Below are positions 44,459 through 56,155 of a stretch of 64,000 nucleotides of DNA, in pieces. Each line of letters begins with the position of its first letter. Within the stretch, counting starts at the first letter, position 1. The translations under genes and the position numbers were made by a program. Under the pieces are notes generated by a model that ran no database searches, was not told the DNA's origin, and saw only the letters and a program-made list of their open reading frames with translations. The stretch spans positions 4,113,001 through 4,177,000 of the forward strand of contig NZ_JAGGML010000001.1 of the NCBI RefSeq assembly GCF_017875275.1, written 5' to 3'. Origin of the DNA: Xanthobacter flavus (GTDB taxonomy: Bacteria; Pseudomonadota; Alphaproteobacteria; Rhizobiales; Xanthobacteraceae).

Positions 44459-45379
44459 ATGACCCTCACGCTCTTCCTCGTCCAGATGCTCAACGGGCTC
44501 CAGCTCGGCATCCTGCTGTTCCTCGTGGCGGCGGGGCTCACGCTGGTGTTCGGGGTGATGGACGTCATCAATCTCGCCCATGGCGTGCAATACATGCTGG
44601 GCGCCTATCTCATGGTGACGGCCACCGCCCTCACCGGCAGCTTCTGGCTGGGCCTGCCGCTGGCCCTCGCCGCGGCTCTGGTGCTGGGGCTGCTGCTGGA
44701 ACGCCTCGTCATCCGCCAGCTCTACGGGCGGGACCATCTCGATCAGGTGCTGGCCACCTTCGGCATCATATTGTTCGTGAGCGAGGCGGTGCGCATGGTG
44801 TGGGGCTCGGCGCCCCTCGCCATCCCCATGCCTGAGGCGCTCTCCGGCTCGGTGCGGCTGATGGACGGGCTGAATTATCCCGTCTACCGCCTCGTGCTCA
44901 TCGGCGCGGGGCTGGGCGTGGCGGGGCTGCTCTATGTGCTCGTCACCCGCACCCGGGCGGGGATGCTGCTGCGGGCGGGGGCCACCAACGCGCCCATGGT
45001 GTCGGCGCTGGGGGTGGACATCAATGCCCTGTTCGCCCGCATCTTCGCCTTCGGCGCCATGCTGGCGGCCTTCGCCGGGGCCATGGCGGGGCCGATCCTC
45101 TCGGTGGAGCCGGGCATGGGGGACAATCTCCTCATCCTCGCCTTCGTGGTCATCGTCATCGGCGGCATCGGCTCCATGCGCGGGGCGTTCGTGGGGGCGC
45201 TGCTGGTGGGGCTCATCGACACGCTGGGCCGCTCCTTCCTCACCGACATCCTCAAGCTCGTCCTGTCCGCCTCCGCCGCCAGCGCGGCCGGGCCGGCGCT
45301 CGCCTCCATGAGCGTCTATGTGCTGATGGCGGCCATCCTCTTCTTCCGCCCGCGCGGCCTGTTCCCGGCGCCGGCATGA
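44459..45379 (+). CDS. livH: ABC transporter permease, LivH family
   Basis: A 306-residue inner-membrane permease with about eight helices, LivH-type motifs GLTLVFGVMDVINLAHG and GGIGSMRGAFVGALLVG. Start ATG 44459. It pairs with LivM, whose gene overlaps by 4 bp. Substrate is an amino acid, amide or related compound. Confidence 0.94.
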   Translation: MTLTLFLVQMLNGLQLGILLFLVAAGLTLVFGVMDVINLAHGVQYMLGAYLMVTATALTGSFWLGLPLALAAALVLGLLLERLVIRQLYGRDHLDQVLATFGIILFVSEAVRMVWGSAPLAIPMPEALSGSVRLMDGLNYPVYRLVLIGAGLGVAGLLYVLVTRTRAGMLLRAGATNAPMVSALGVDINALFARIFAFGAMLAAFAGAMAGPILSVEPGMGDNLLILAFVVIVIGGIGSMRGAFVGALLVGLIDTLGRSFLTDILKLVLSASAASAAGPALASMSVYVLMAAILFFRPRGLFPAPA

Positions 45380-46285
45380 CGCGCGCCCTCCTCGCCCTCG
45401 CCGTGTTCGCGGCCCTCGCCGCCGTGCCGGTCTTCGCCGACACCGCGCTGCTGACGCTGGTGGCGCGCGCCATGATCTTCGCGCTCGCGGCGGTCAGCCT
45501 CGGCTTCATCCTCGGGCAGGGCGGGCTCGTCTCCTTCGGCCATGCGGCGACCATGGGCATCGGCGCCTATGCGGTCGGCATATTGATGGAGGAGGGCGTG
45601 CGCGATGCCCTCGTCGCCTTCCCCGTGGCCATGGCGGCGGCCGGCCTGTTCGCGCTGGTGACGGGTGCCATCTCGCTGCGCACGCGCGGCGTCTACTTCA
45701 TCATGATCACGCTGGCCTTCGGGCAGATGGCCTTCTTCGTCACCCAGAGCCTGTCGGCCTATGGCGGTGATGATGGCCTGACCCTCGCCGCCCGCTCCAC
45801 CGTGGCGGGCGCGCGCTGGCTGAAGGATCCGAAGACCTTCCACTACGTGGTGCTCGGGCTGCTCGCGCTCACCGTCCTCGTCTGCGCCATGCTGGCGCGC
45901 TCGCCCTTCGGCCGGGTGCTGGCGGCAGGACGGGACAATGAGCGGCGGCTGCGCGCGCTGGGGGTGGACCCCTATGCCTATCGGCTCGTGGCCTATGTCA
46001 TCGCCGGGGGCTTCGCCGGGCTCGCGGGCGCGCTCTATGCCAATCTCACCGAGTTCGTGAGCCCGGCCTATCTCTCCTGGCACCGCTCGGCGGAATTCAT
46101 CGTCATGGTGGTCGCCGGCGGGCCTTTGAGCGCCCTCGGCCCGGTGCTCGGCGCGCTGGGCGTGGTGCTGCTGGAGGATGGGCTTGCCCATCTCACGGAA
46201 CACTGGCGCATCATCTTCGGCCCCCTGCTGGTGCTGCTGGTGCTGGCGCGCGGCGGGCTCAAAACCCTGCTCGGGGGGCGGCGCG

Positions 46286-46293
<8 letters not shown>
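45376..46293 (+). CDS. livM: ABC transporter permease, LivM family
   Basis: A 305-residue permease with the LivM signature SFGHAATMGIGAYAVG and RGVYFIMITLAFGQM. It lacks the extra N-terminal helices of E. coli LivM, which is usual in this group. ATGA overlap with livH and 8-bp overlap with livG show translational coupling. Confidence 0.94.
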
Positions 46294-47031
<738 letters not shown>

Positions 47032-47035
<4 letters not shown>

Positions 47036-47745
47036 GCGCGCCGCTGCTCACCATCACCGGCCTCACCGCCGGCTATGGCGGCACGCCGGCTTTGTTCGGC
47101 GTGGACCTTGCCGTGCCCACGGGCGGGGCGCTGGCGCTTGTGGGCCGCAACGGCATGGGCAAGACGACGACCATGCGCGCCCTCATGGGCCTTGTTCCGC
47201 CCAGCGGCGGCACGCTGACCTTCGATGGCGTGGCGCTCAAGGGCCTGAAGCCCCACCGCATCGCCCGCCTCGGCCTCGGCCTCGTGCCCGAGGGGCGGCA
47301 GATTTTCCCGACCCTCACCGTGGAGGAAAACCTCGTCGCCACCGCCGCCCCCGGCCGCTCCGGCCTGCCGCCCTGGACGCTGGAGCGCGTCTACGCCCTC
47401 TTCCCGCGCCTCGCCGAGCGGCGGCGCAATTACGGCAACCGCATCTCCGGCGGCGAGCAGCAGATGCTCGCCATCGGGCGCGCGCTGATGACCAACCCGC
47501 GCCTGCTCATCCTGGACGAAGCCACCGAAGGCCTCGCCCCGCTCATCCGCGCGGAGATCTGGGCGGTGCTCTCCGTGCTGAAGGGGGAGGGGCTGTCGCT
47601 CATCGTCATCGACAAGCACGTCTCCGCGCTGGCCGGGGTCTGCGATCAGGTGGCGGTGATGAAGAAGGGCCGGGTGGTGCATGCCGGGCCGGCGGTGGCG
47701 TTCGCGGGGGATGCCGGGCTGGTGGGGCGGTATCTCGGGGTTTGA
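47032..47745 (+). CDS. livF: ABC transporter ATP-binding protein, LivF family
   Basis: A 237-residue ATPase with Walker A GRNGMGKTT, RLGLGLVPEGRQIFPTLTVEENL characteristic of LivF, signature ISGGEQQMLAIGRALM and Walker B LLILDEATEGLAP. It overlaps livG by 4 bp and closes the operon, which is followed by a REPIN-like element. Confidence 0.94.
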
Positions 47746-47808
47746 GGGGGCCGCGAGCCCCCGGACAAGCGACGGCGAAGCCGGAGCGCGAGAGCGGCTC
47801 TGGGGTTT

Positions 47809-47911
47809 GTCATCGCCCGGCTCGTCCGGGCGATCCACCCATTCGCTGGCGCGGTGTCCGAAAGCCCGACCCGGCCCTCCCGTGGATCGCCCGGACGAGC
47901 CGGGCGATGAC
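47809..47911. repeat. REPIN-like element 3
   Basis: Inverted units 47809-47838 (GTCATCGCCC...GGGCGATCCAC) and 47882-47911 (GTGGATCGCCC...GGGCGATGAC). The core is GCCCGG/CCGGGC in both, unlike elements 1 and 2. Located between livF and the convergent PfpI-type gene. Confidence 0.85.
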
Positions 47912-47995
47912 GGTCACAAAAGGGCTACCTCCACCCTCTCCGCCCGAACCCGGCCGACGCCGCGTTCGTGCATTGAGGTAGAGACAGGGAAGCGT

Positions 47996-48559
47996 CTACG
48001 CCGCGCGGCGCTCGTGCTTGCCTTCGCGCACTTCCTCGATGATCTTTTTGCTGAAGTCCTCCAGATCCCCGGGATTGCGCGAGGTGATGACGCCGTTGTC
48101 GGTGACGACGGAAGCATCCTCCCAGCGGGCGCCGGCATTCTCCACATCCGTGCGGATGGACTTGTAGGAGGTCATCCTTTTGCCCTTCACGAGGCCCGCC
48201 TCAACCAGCAGCCACGGGGCGTGGCAGATGGCGGCAACCGTCTTGCCGGCATCGTAGAAGGACTTGATGAGGCCGATGGCCGCCGGGTCCACGCGCAGCA
48301 GGTCCGGATTGATCTGGCCGCCGGGCAGGACGATGGCGTCGTATTCAGTCTCCCGCACCTCGGCGAGGGTCTTGTCCACGGGCACCGGGCGGCCCCAGTC
48401 CTTCTTGTCCCAGCCCTTGATCTCGCCGCGCTCGGGCGAGACGACGTGAACCTGCGCACCCGCTTCCTTGAGCCGGTCGCGGGGCACTTCCAGCTCGGAC
48501 TGCTCGAAGCCGTTGGTGGCGAGGATGAGAATGCGCTTGCCGTCCAGGGGACCGGGCAT
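47996..48559 (-). CDS. DJ-1/PfpI-family class I glutamine amidotransferase-like protein
   Basis: A 187-residue protein with the nucleophile elbow AICHAPW and a preceding VLPGGQINPD loop; EQSELEVPRD carries the acidic residue of the active site. PfpI relatives act as deglycases, chaperones or proteases in stress. Start ATG 48559 is preceded by GGAGG at ideal distance; earlier ATGs at 48571-48574 lack this. No clear operon partner. Confidence 0.9.
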   Translation of the reverse strand: MPGPLDGKRILILATNGFEQSELEVPRDRLKEAGAQVHVVSPERGEIKGWDKKDWGRPVPVDKTLAEVRETEYDAIVLPGGQINPDLLRVDPAAIGLIKSFYDAGKTVAAICHAPWLLVEAGLVKGKRMTSYKSIRTDVENAGARWEDASVVTDNGVITSRNPGDLEDFSKKIIEEVREGKHERRAA

Positions 48560-48862
48560 GTGAGCCTCCATCATTGAGGGATCGACGCGCGGGCGACCCA
48601 TGGCCAAGGCCCGCAAACCCGGCGCGCTGTGTGCGGGCCGGTTACGGGGACAATGACGGGGGCGGAGGATCGTTCCGGGGGCGGCCTGCGGCGTGCTTCA
48701 CACCCTCTTGACGGCACTGGCCGTTCGGCGCTTTATGCCCCTGCGCAGTCCATGCTGCGCCGTAAGCGTCCGACGTCAGGCAACGCATCCAACCCCGGTC
48801 CCGGCCGGTCGGATGCGCGTTGCGATCCGGACCACTGGGACCATCCGGAAAAGGATGGCCCC
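48560..48862. other. Intergenic region between divergent pfpI-like and DUF2798-type genes
   Basis: A 303-bp stretch that should hold both promoters. I see no repeat, hairpin with T-run, or RNA gene, and no coding frame with a convincing ribosome-binding site. Confidence 0.5.
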
Positions 48863-49120
48863 ATGGGCTCCTCCCAGACTATTCGCAAGCTGCCGGCGCG
48901 CTATGCCGGCTTCGTCATGCCGCTGGTGCTGTCGGTGCTGATGACCTTCGTGGTCTCGGCCATCGCCACCGGGCGCAGCCTCGGCTTCGGCCCCGATTTC
49001 CTCGCCACCTGGCCGGTGGCGTGGGGGCTCTCCTGGCTGGTGGCGTTCCCCACCCTGCTGCTCGTCCTGCCGGTGGTCCGGCGCATCGTCGGCCTCCTGG
49101 TGGAGGCGCCGGCGCGGTGA
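48863..49120 (+). CDS. Small DUF2798-like membrane protein
   Basis: An 85-residue protein with two membrane segments (FVMPLVLSVLMTFVVSAIAT and SWLVAFPTLLLVLPVVRRIV) and a conserved-looking ATWPVAWGLSW link. This layout matches the DUF2798 family, whose function is unknown. Start ATG 48863. It stands between the PfpI-type gene and the convergent haem peroxidase gene. Confidence 0.75.
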   Translation: MGSSQTIRKLPARYAGFVMPLVLSVLMTFVVSAIATGRSLGFGPDFLATWPVAWGLSWLVAFPTLLLVLPVVRRIVGLLVEAPAR

Positions 49121-49193
49121 CGGGCCGGCACGGGTTCGGCCTGTCGCGGAACCCGTGCCGGATGCCTTCACGCGGGCGTCTCCGCCTTGGGAG

Positions 49194-50996
49194 CTACGAG
49201 ACAAACCGCACGAGCTGGCTCATTGAGAAGATGTTCTCGCCGTTCTCGCTGATCGCCTTGTCGTGATAGAGCGGATGTCCCGCCTCCAGTTCATGAAGCT
49301 GCGGATCGTATCCGTTCGCGAACGTTGCCACGAGGCTTGAGGCCTTGCTGCGAATGTCCAGCGCGCGTCGCGCCGGGTCGGTCGCTTCGACCTCGCTTTC
49401 CAGGTAGGAGCCGATGATGGTTTCGGCGACGATCAGCCCGCCTACCGGGCCGAGCTGAGGCTGGTTCACGTTTTTCTCGGCATCCTTGAGCATGTAGTAC
49501 CAGAGCGGGGTATCCCAGGCGAGGCGGGGCTCGCTTGCGAGGATATCCGCGAACTGTGCGAAGATATCCGGCGGGAAAAGGTCATCGCGGGCGAGCGAGG
49601 TTAGGCCGGTATAGCCTGCTTCTGCGAGCTGGTTGGCGGCCGCCTGTCCGCTCGGCAGACCGAAATCCACACCCCGACGGATGTTGCGCTCGGCCAGAGA
49701 CTGGGGTGGCTCGCCGATGGAGGGCGGCGGCAGGCGGAAGGTCGGCCGGGGCAGGTGGCCGTCGAGCGGCTCTCCATGCTGCGGGAAGGGCACTGTCTTC
49801 GGATTGCCCTGGTCGTCGAGTTCCGGCTGACCGTTCTCGTCGAGCACCGGCTGGTCGCCGGCGTTCCCGACGAGGAAGAAGAACTTCCAGTCAACGTGAA
49901 GATCGATGACGTTCGGTGGCTGGCTGTCATCGAGCGCGCTGAGCGGCTCCTTGCCGCGCAGGTCAGTGTGGGACAGCCGGGAAGCGCCGGGGCCTGTCTT
50001 CTTCTCGGGGGAGATGGCCGCAGTATTGAACAGCGGAAGTCCGATGGGCTGATTGTTCAGGAAGTTCAGAACATATCCCGGCCGCAACTGCGAGTGACCC
50101 AGGCGGAACACGGCGTGCGAAAACTCAACAGGAATAGCCACCGCGTCCGCGATCGTTGCGTCGCTCAGGCCGAGCCGCTTGAGAATGGCGTCGTTCCGCT
50201 CATTGCACTTCTGGAACAGGGCCTGTCCCGTGGCGGACTTGCCGAGAACCTGAGCAATTTGGTCGGACGACACGATGCGGGGCAGATAGTCGAACAGCAC
50301 GATCTGCCGATAAATCTGCTGCACCGTCTTCTTCGTGGCCTTGAAGGCCGGGCTGTAAGGTCCCGAAACCTCGGGGTCTGCGCCACCGCCGACCTTTGCC
50401 TGGTGAAGCTTGTTATGAAGCCGCTCGAAAAGAAGATGGATCTGAACGACTAGCTTGTTCTCGTCGTTGCGCGGGTCCGCGATCAGCCGGCCATTCCGGT
50501 ATTGGGGGCCGCGCCTGAGATCCGGCTGGCCACCGCCCACGGTCCACAGGAAGAGCCCGTCCGGGCTGAAGAGATCGGGCTGGGTGGCACCGAGAAGACC
50601 ATAGACGGAATCCAGGTCCAGCTTCCCCGATCGGCCGTTGGTGGTCGTCGGAAGTTCGCTCTCCGACTCAAAAAGGTCTTCGAGCAGCTTCTGCCGTATG
50701 CCGATGGTCGGGTTCATCGGGATGATCTGGAGGCCCTCGCCGATGACGCGGAACTCCGTCAGATCATGATCGATGAACTGGCCGAGGAAGGTGAAGCCCG
50801 CCGGATTGGATTGCTTGCGCTGGTTTCCGGTCGGGGAGGGGGTCTCGAGCGGGCCGTCAGGTCCGGCGAACAGGGAAATGCCGAGGCTGTCGTAGGCGAT
50901 GTTCTCCGCCGGAAACAGGCGGCCGAAGGGCGATTTCAGGCCGTCGGGCGTGAGCTTGTCGGGATCGTCGACTTGTACCCATCCATGGTGTGCCAT
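49194..50996 (-). CDS. Animal-type haem peroxidase (peroxidase-cyclooxygenase superfamily)
   Basis: A 600-residue haem peroxidase. The distal histidine is H77 in GQFIDHDLT, the distal arginine R176 in DPRNDENKLVVQIHLLFERLHN, and the proximal histidine H301 in VFRLGHSQLR, matching the layout of myeloperoxidase. These enzymes use H2O2 to oxidise halides, phenols or lipids. There is no signal peptide or repeat domain, so the protein may be cytoplasmic or exported by a non-classical route. Start ATG 50996 follows GGGGGC. Codon choice looks less GC-biased than in neighbours, compatible with transfer. No partner gene is evident. Confidence 0.9.
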   Translation of the reverse strand: MAHHGWVQVDDPDKLTPDGLKSPFGRLFPAENIAYDSLGISLFAGPDGPLETPSPTGNQRKQSNPAGFTFLGQFIDHDLTEFRVIGEGLQIIPMNPTIGIRQKLLEDLFESESELPTTTNGRSGKLDLDSVYGLLGATQPDLFSPDGLFLWTVGGGQPDLRRGPQYRNGRLIADPRNDENKLVVQIHLLFERLHNKLHQAKVGGGADPEVSGPYSPAFKATKKTVQQIYRQIVLFDYLPRIVSSDQIAQVLGKSATGQALFQKCNERNDAILKRLGLSDATIADAVAIPVEFSHAVFRLGHSQLRPGYVLNFLNNQPIGLPLFNTAAISPEKKTGPGASRLSHTDLRGKEPLSALDDSQPPNVIDLHVDWKFFFLVGNAGDQPVLDENGQPELDDQGNPKTVPFPQHGEPLDGHLPRPTFRLPPPSIGEPPQSLAERNIRRGVDFGLPSGQAAANQLAEAGYTGLTSLARDDLFPPDIFAQFADILASEPRLAWDTPLWYYMLKDAEKNVNQPQLGPVGGLIVAETIIGSYLESEVEATDPARRALDIRSKASSLVATFANGYDPQLHELEAGHPLYHDKAISENGENIFSMSQLVRFVS

Positions 50997-51114
50997 GTGT
51001 GCCCCCATCACTCAAGCGGTGACGGGGCCGTACGATATTGTATATTTAGAATTGTTCAATCAATAAATACAACCTAAACGAGTTATGCTGCCTCCTCGCT
51101 ATTGGGTGTCGCCC

Positions 51115-51145
51115 CAAACGAAAACGGCAGGCCGAAGCCTGCCGT
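51115..51145 (-). terminator. Intrinsic terminator downstream of rpoD
   Basis: ACGGCAGGC (51124-51132), loop CGAA, GCCTGCCGT (51137-51145). On the minus strand the stem is followed by TTTTCGTTT. Confidence 0.88.
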
Positions 51146-51169
51146 CTGATCGCTGGAAGCGCGTACAGC

Positions 51170-53170
<2,001 letters not shown>

Positions 53171-53429
53171 CGACTTCTCCTGCTGATCCCGCCGATTTCC
53201 AACAGCAGAACGGCGGCGCGGCTCCTCTGCCTCGCCACCTTTTGCCCTTGAACCCGGGAGCGGCCTTTTTGACGCCATCCCGTTAAACCAGCCTGAACGC
53301 GCTTCCAACCCCTATGGTCGTCGGCGGCAGGCTGCCTTCCGTTTCGTGGGCCGAAGCTTCGGCATGCACCCGCCATGCGGGCCATGCCAGAGGCTCTTGG
53401 CCAAATTGTGCCGCTCCGGCTTCAAATCC

Positions 53430-55373
53430 CTACAGCGACCGAACCGCCGAACGGCCGGAGGAGGCACCGAACCCCTCCACCAGCGCCTCGGTTCCGTCTA
53501 TCGCCGAAAGACGCTCGCGGACATCCCTGAGCCAGGCAAAATTCGCTTCGCTCGGATCCTCCCCCAGCGTGCGCTCGGCTTCCTTCAGCTCTCTAGATAG
53601 CGCGTGAGCCTTGCGATGCAAGGCCGTGCGCTGATGCCACCAGAGCCGAACGTCGGTTTCTGCGGTATCAGAATAGGCCGGCCAGTCGTGCCGGGGGTTG
53701 GCGAGGGCCTTCACGCGGCGGGTCAAGGCGTCGAGATCGGAGCGGCCGAGCTGCTCGGCGAGGGCTTCGGCGTCCAGCCCCTCCAGGTGCGCCTCGATGA
53801 GCGCGCGGCGCAGGCGGTCGGCCTCCGGATTGGCGAAGGGGAGGCTCGATACCTCCTCTCCCGCCTCGTCCAGCAGGAAGGGGTGGTTGATGAGGCAGAA
53901 CAGCAGCAGCGCCTCGTTGCGCGGCAGGGCGGCCATGGGCCCGCGCACCAGCGCGCTCCTTGCGATCTCCTGCCCGCGCGGGGCCAAGGGCGGCGCCGAG
54001 GGCTTGCCGGGAAATTTGCCGCCACGCCCCCGCCCGGGGGTAAACCCGGGCGACCAGCCTTCCCGGCTGCCACCGCCTCGGCCGGCCCCGCGGGCGCGGT
54101 CCGCCGGGGCAACAAGGGCGTTGAAGCGGCCCATCAGATCGGCCCGGTAGTGCTTGCGCACCGTCTCGTCGCCGATGGCGTTCACCACCTCGTTCAGCCG
54201 GCCTTCCAGCCCCGCCCGGCGCTCGGGCGTTTCCAGCGAGGCATTTTCGCTTTCGCGCGCCCAGAGTTCCGCCGCGAGAGGCCTCGCCTGCGCCAGAACC
54301 TGCTCCATGGCCTCGCGGCCGGATCGGCGAATCAGGTCGTCGGGGTCCTGACCTTCTGGAAGGGCCGCGAAGGAGAGGCTGCGCCCGGCCTTCAGATGCG
54401 GCAGCGCGAGGTCGATGGCGCGGTGGGCGGCGCGTCGGCCGGCCTTGTCGCCGTCGAACAGCAGCAGCGGCTCTTCCGACATGCGCCAGAGCAATTGCAG
54501 CTGCTCCTCGGTCAAAGCGGTGCCGAGCGGTGCCACCGCACCGCCGAATCCCGCCTCCACCATGGCGATCACGTCCACATAGCCTTCCACCGCGATGACG
54601 CGGGCGCCCGACTGGGCGGCGGTGCGGGCGGCAAAGCCGTTATAAAGCAGGGAGCCCTTGTGAAAGAGCGGTGTCTCCGGGGAATTGAGGTATTTCGCCG
54701 GAACGTCCTTCTGCAGCGCCCGCCCGCCGAAGGCCACCACCCGGCCCCTCAGATCGGTGATGGGAAACATCACCCGGTCGCGGAAGCGGTCGTAGGGGAC
54801 GGGGATGTCCTCGCCGGCAATCAGCAGGCCCGCCTCCACCATGTCGGCGACGGAGACGCCCTCCTTGCCCAGTGCCTCCTTCAGGTTGAAGCGTTCGCCC
54901 GCCGCATAGCCGAGGCCGAACTTCTTCTGGGTCGCCGGGCCGATTTCCCGGTCGGCCAGATAGCCGCGCGCCTTGGCACCGAGGCGGGATTGCAGATTGG
55001 CCTCGAAATGCTTCGCCGCCAGCACCATCACCTCGTGGAGGGTGCGCCGCTTCTGCTCCTTGGCGGCGGCCTCCGGCGTCTCCTGCGGCAGGGACAGGCC
55101 GGCCATGGCGGCGAGCCGCTCCACCGCCTCGCCGAAGGAGGCACCCTCCGTCTCCATCAGGAAGTCGAACACGTCGCCGTGCTTGCCGGAGGAGAAGCAG
55201 TGATAGAAGCCCTTCTGGTCGTTGACGAAAAAGGAAGCCGTCTTCTCCGCGTTGAAGGGCGAGAGCCCGGCGAACTCGCGCCCCTGCTTCTTCAGCTTCA
55301 CCCGACGGCCGACCACCTCCGACACCGGAAGCCGGGCACGGATCTCATCGAGAAAGGCGGGCGAAAAGCGCAT
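53430..55373 (-). CDS. dnaG: DNA primase
   Basis: A 647-residue primase that makes RNA primers at the replication fork. The N-terminal CHC2 fold is present but three of the four zinc ligands are replaced: S38 and N41 in LSPFN (normally CPFH) and S62 in HCFSSG (normally HCFGCG), while C59 remains. The TOPRIM core is intact (EGYVDVIAM, FDGDKAGRRAA), followed by a DnaB-binding C-terminal domain. I recall similar loss in related Bradyrhizobium-type primases, so it is probably lineage-wide and not decay. Upstream of rpoD. Confidence 0.96.
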   Translation of the reverse strand: MRFSPAFLDEIRARLPVSEVVGRRVKLKKQGREFAGLSPFNAEKTASFFVNDQKGFYHCFSSGKHGDVFDFLMETEGASFGEAVERLAAMAGLSLPQETPEAAAKEQKRRTLHEVMVLAAKHFEANLQSRLGAKARGYLADREIGPATQKKFGLGYAAGERFNLKEALGKEGVSVADMVEAGLLIAGEDIPVPYDRFRDRVMFPITDLRGRVVAFGGRALQKDVPAKYLNSPETPLFHKGSLLYNGFAARTAAQSGARVIAVEGYVDVIAMVEAGFGGAVAPLGTALTEEQLQLLWRMSEEPLLLFDGDKAGRRAAHRAIDLALPHLKAGRSLSFAALPEGQDPDDLIRRSGREAMEQVLAQARPLAAELWARESENASLETPERRAGLEGRLNEVVNAIGDETVRKHYRADLMGRFNALVAPADRARGAGRGGGSREGWSPGFTPGRGRGGKFPGKPSAPPLAPRGQEIARSALVRGPMAALPRNEALLLFCLINHPFLLDEAGEEVSSLPFANPEADRLRRALIEAHLEGLDAEALAEQLGRSDLDALTRRVKALANPRHDWPAYSDTAETDVRLWWHQRTALHRKAHALSRELKEAERTLGEDPSEANFAWLRDVRERLSAIDGTEALVEGFGASSGRSAVRSL

Positions 55374-55479
55374 GGGCAGGCGGAGCCGGCAGTCTGTTGG
55401 GGCGCGGGAGAGGGGACGCCCGGAAATCAGCCCTCCAGTCTAGCGGGAATTGGGGGGAGGGGAAACGGGGCAGTCGCCA

Positions 55480-55605
55480 CCCCTCTCCCCTTGCGGGAGA
55501 GGGGACGGGGGTGAGGGGGCTGGCAGGGGCAGGAGCCGCCGTCGCGACGAACGTCAGGACACCCCTCAACCCCGGCCCTCTCCCGCAAGGAGAGAAGGAG
55601 GGCCG
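55480..55605. repeat. Second dispersed repeat family: inverted CCTCTCCC-type hairpins
   Basis: CCCCTCTCCC (55480-55489) pairs with GGGAGAGGGG (55495-55504) around CTTGC. A related copy in opposite orientation (CCCTCTCCCGCAAGGAGAG, 55576-55594) lies downstream. Part of the 782-bp gene-free stretch 55374-56155 upstream of the AGCS gene. Confidence 0.65.
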
Positions 55606-55705
55606 CCGGCGCCTGATGCGAGAGCAGGCTTCCTCTCTCGTTCCCTGCCGAGCTGCTCACGGTACGACCGGGCGCCGCGCCGGGACGCTGCTCCAGCCTC
55701 TTCGC

Positions 55706-55809
55706 GTCATCGCCCGGCGTGTCCGGGCGATCCACGGCCCGGCCGGGATGGGATTACGGCCAGCGCTCCAGCCGATGGGTGGATCCCCCGGACAAGCCGG
55801 GGGATGACG
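55706..55809. repeat. REPIN-like element 4
   Basis: Inverted units at 55706-55735 (core GCCCGG) and 55779-55809 (core CCCCCGG). The two units have different cores but the same flanks GTCAT and GATCCAC, so they represent two subfamilies paired in one element. It lies 24 bp before element 5. Confidence 0.83.
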
Positions 55810-55833
55810 GTTGGTGTCCCGCCTCGCACCGCC

Positions 55834-56005
55834 CGTCATGGCCGGGCTTGTCCCGGAAGTCGGCTGTTGCCGACGTCCGCCCTTGGGAGCGGAACCCGCA
55901 AACATGCGGGTTCCGGCCATCCACGTCAGGCCGCTGGAGCGAATGTGCCCGAGGCGTATTCCCAGCCGTTCCACGTGGATGCCCGGGACAAGCCCGGGCA
56001 TGACG
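55834..56005. repeat. REPIN-like element 5, first unit split by inserted hairpins
   Basis: First unit 55834-55924 is interrupted by AAGTCGGCTGTTGCCGACGT and GGAACCCGCAAACATGCGGG-type hairpins, close relatives of those inside element 2. Second unit 55975-56005 (GTGGATGCCC...GGGCATGACG) is intact and inverted. Together with elements 4 and the CCTCTCCC repeat it fills the 782-bp gap with no gene. Confidence 0.8.
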
Positions 56006-56155
56006 CCTGTAAAGGAGCCCCCGCAATCCCCTCTATCCACACCCCTCGCTCGCCGCCGAATTATGTCCACAAAGTGGCGCGCTCGGCGCGGTATGGGGAT
56101 GGACCGCGACGGTCACGCTGATAAGCTTCATCGTTTCAGCGGGGGGCGGGCTGAC

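Noticed and set aside
55374-56155. Possible genes in the gap upstream of the AGCS symporter
   Set aside because: All frames there are explained by palindromic repeats; none shows a ribosome-binding site or recognisable domain.
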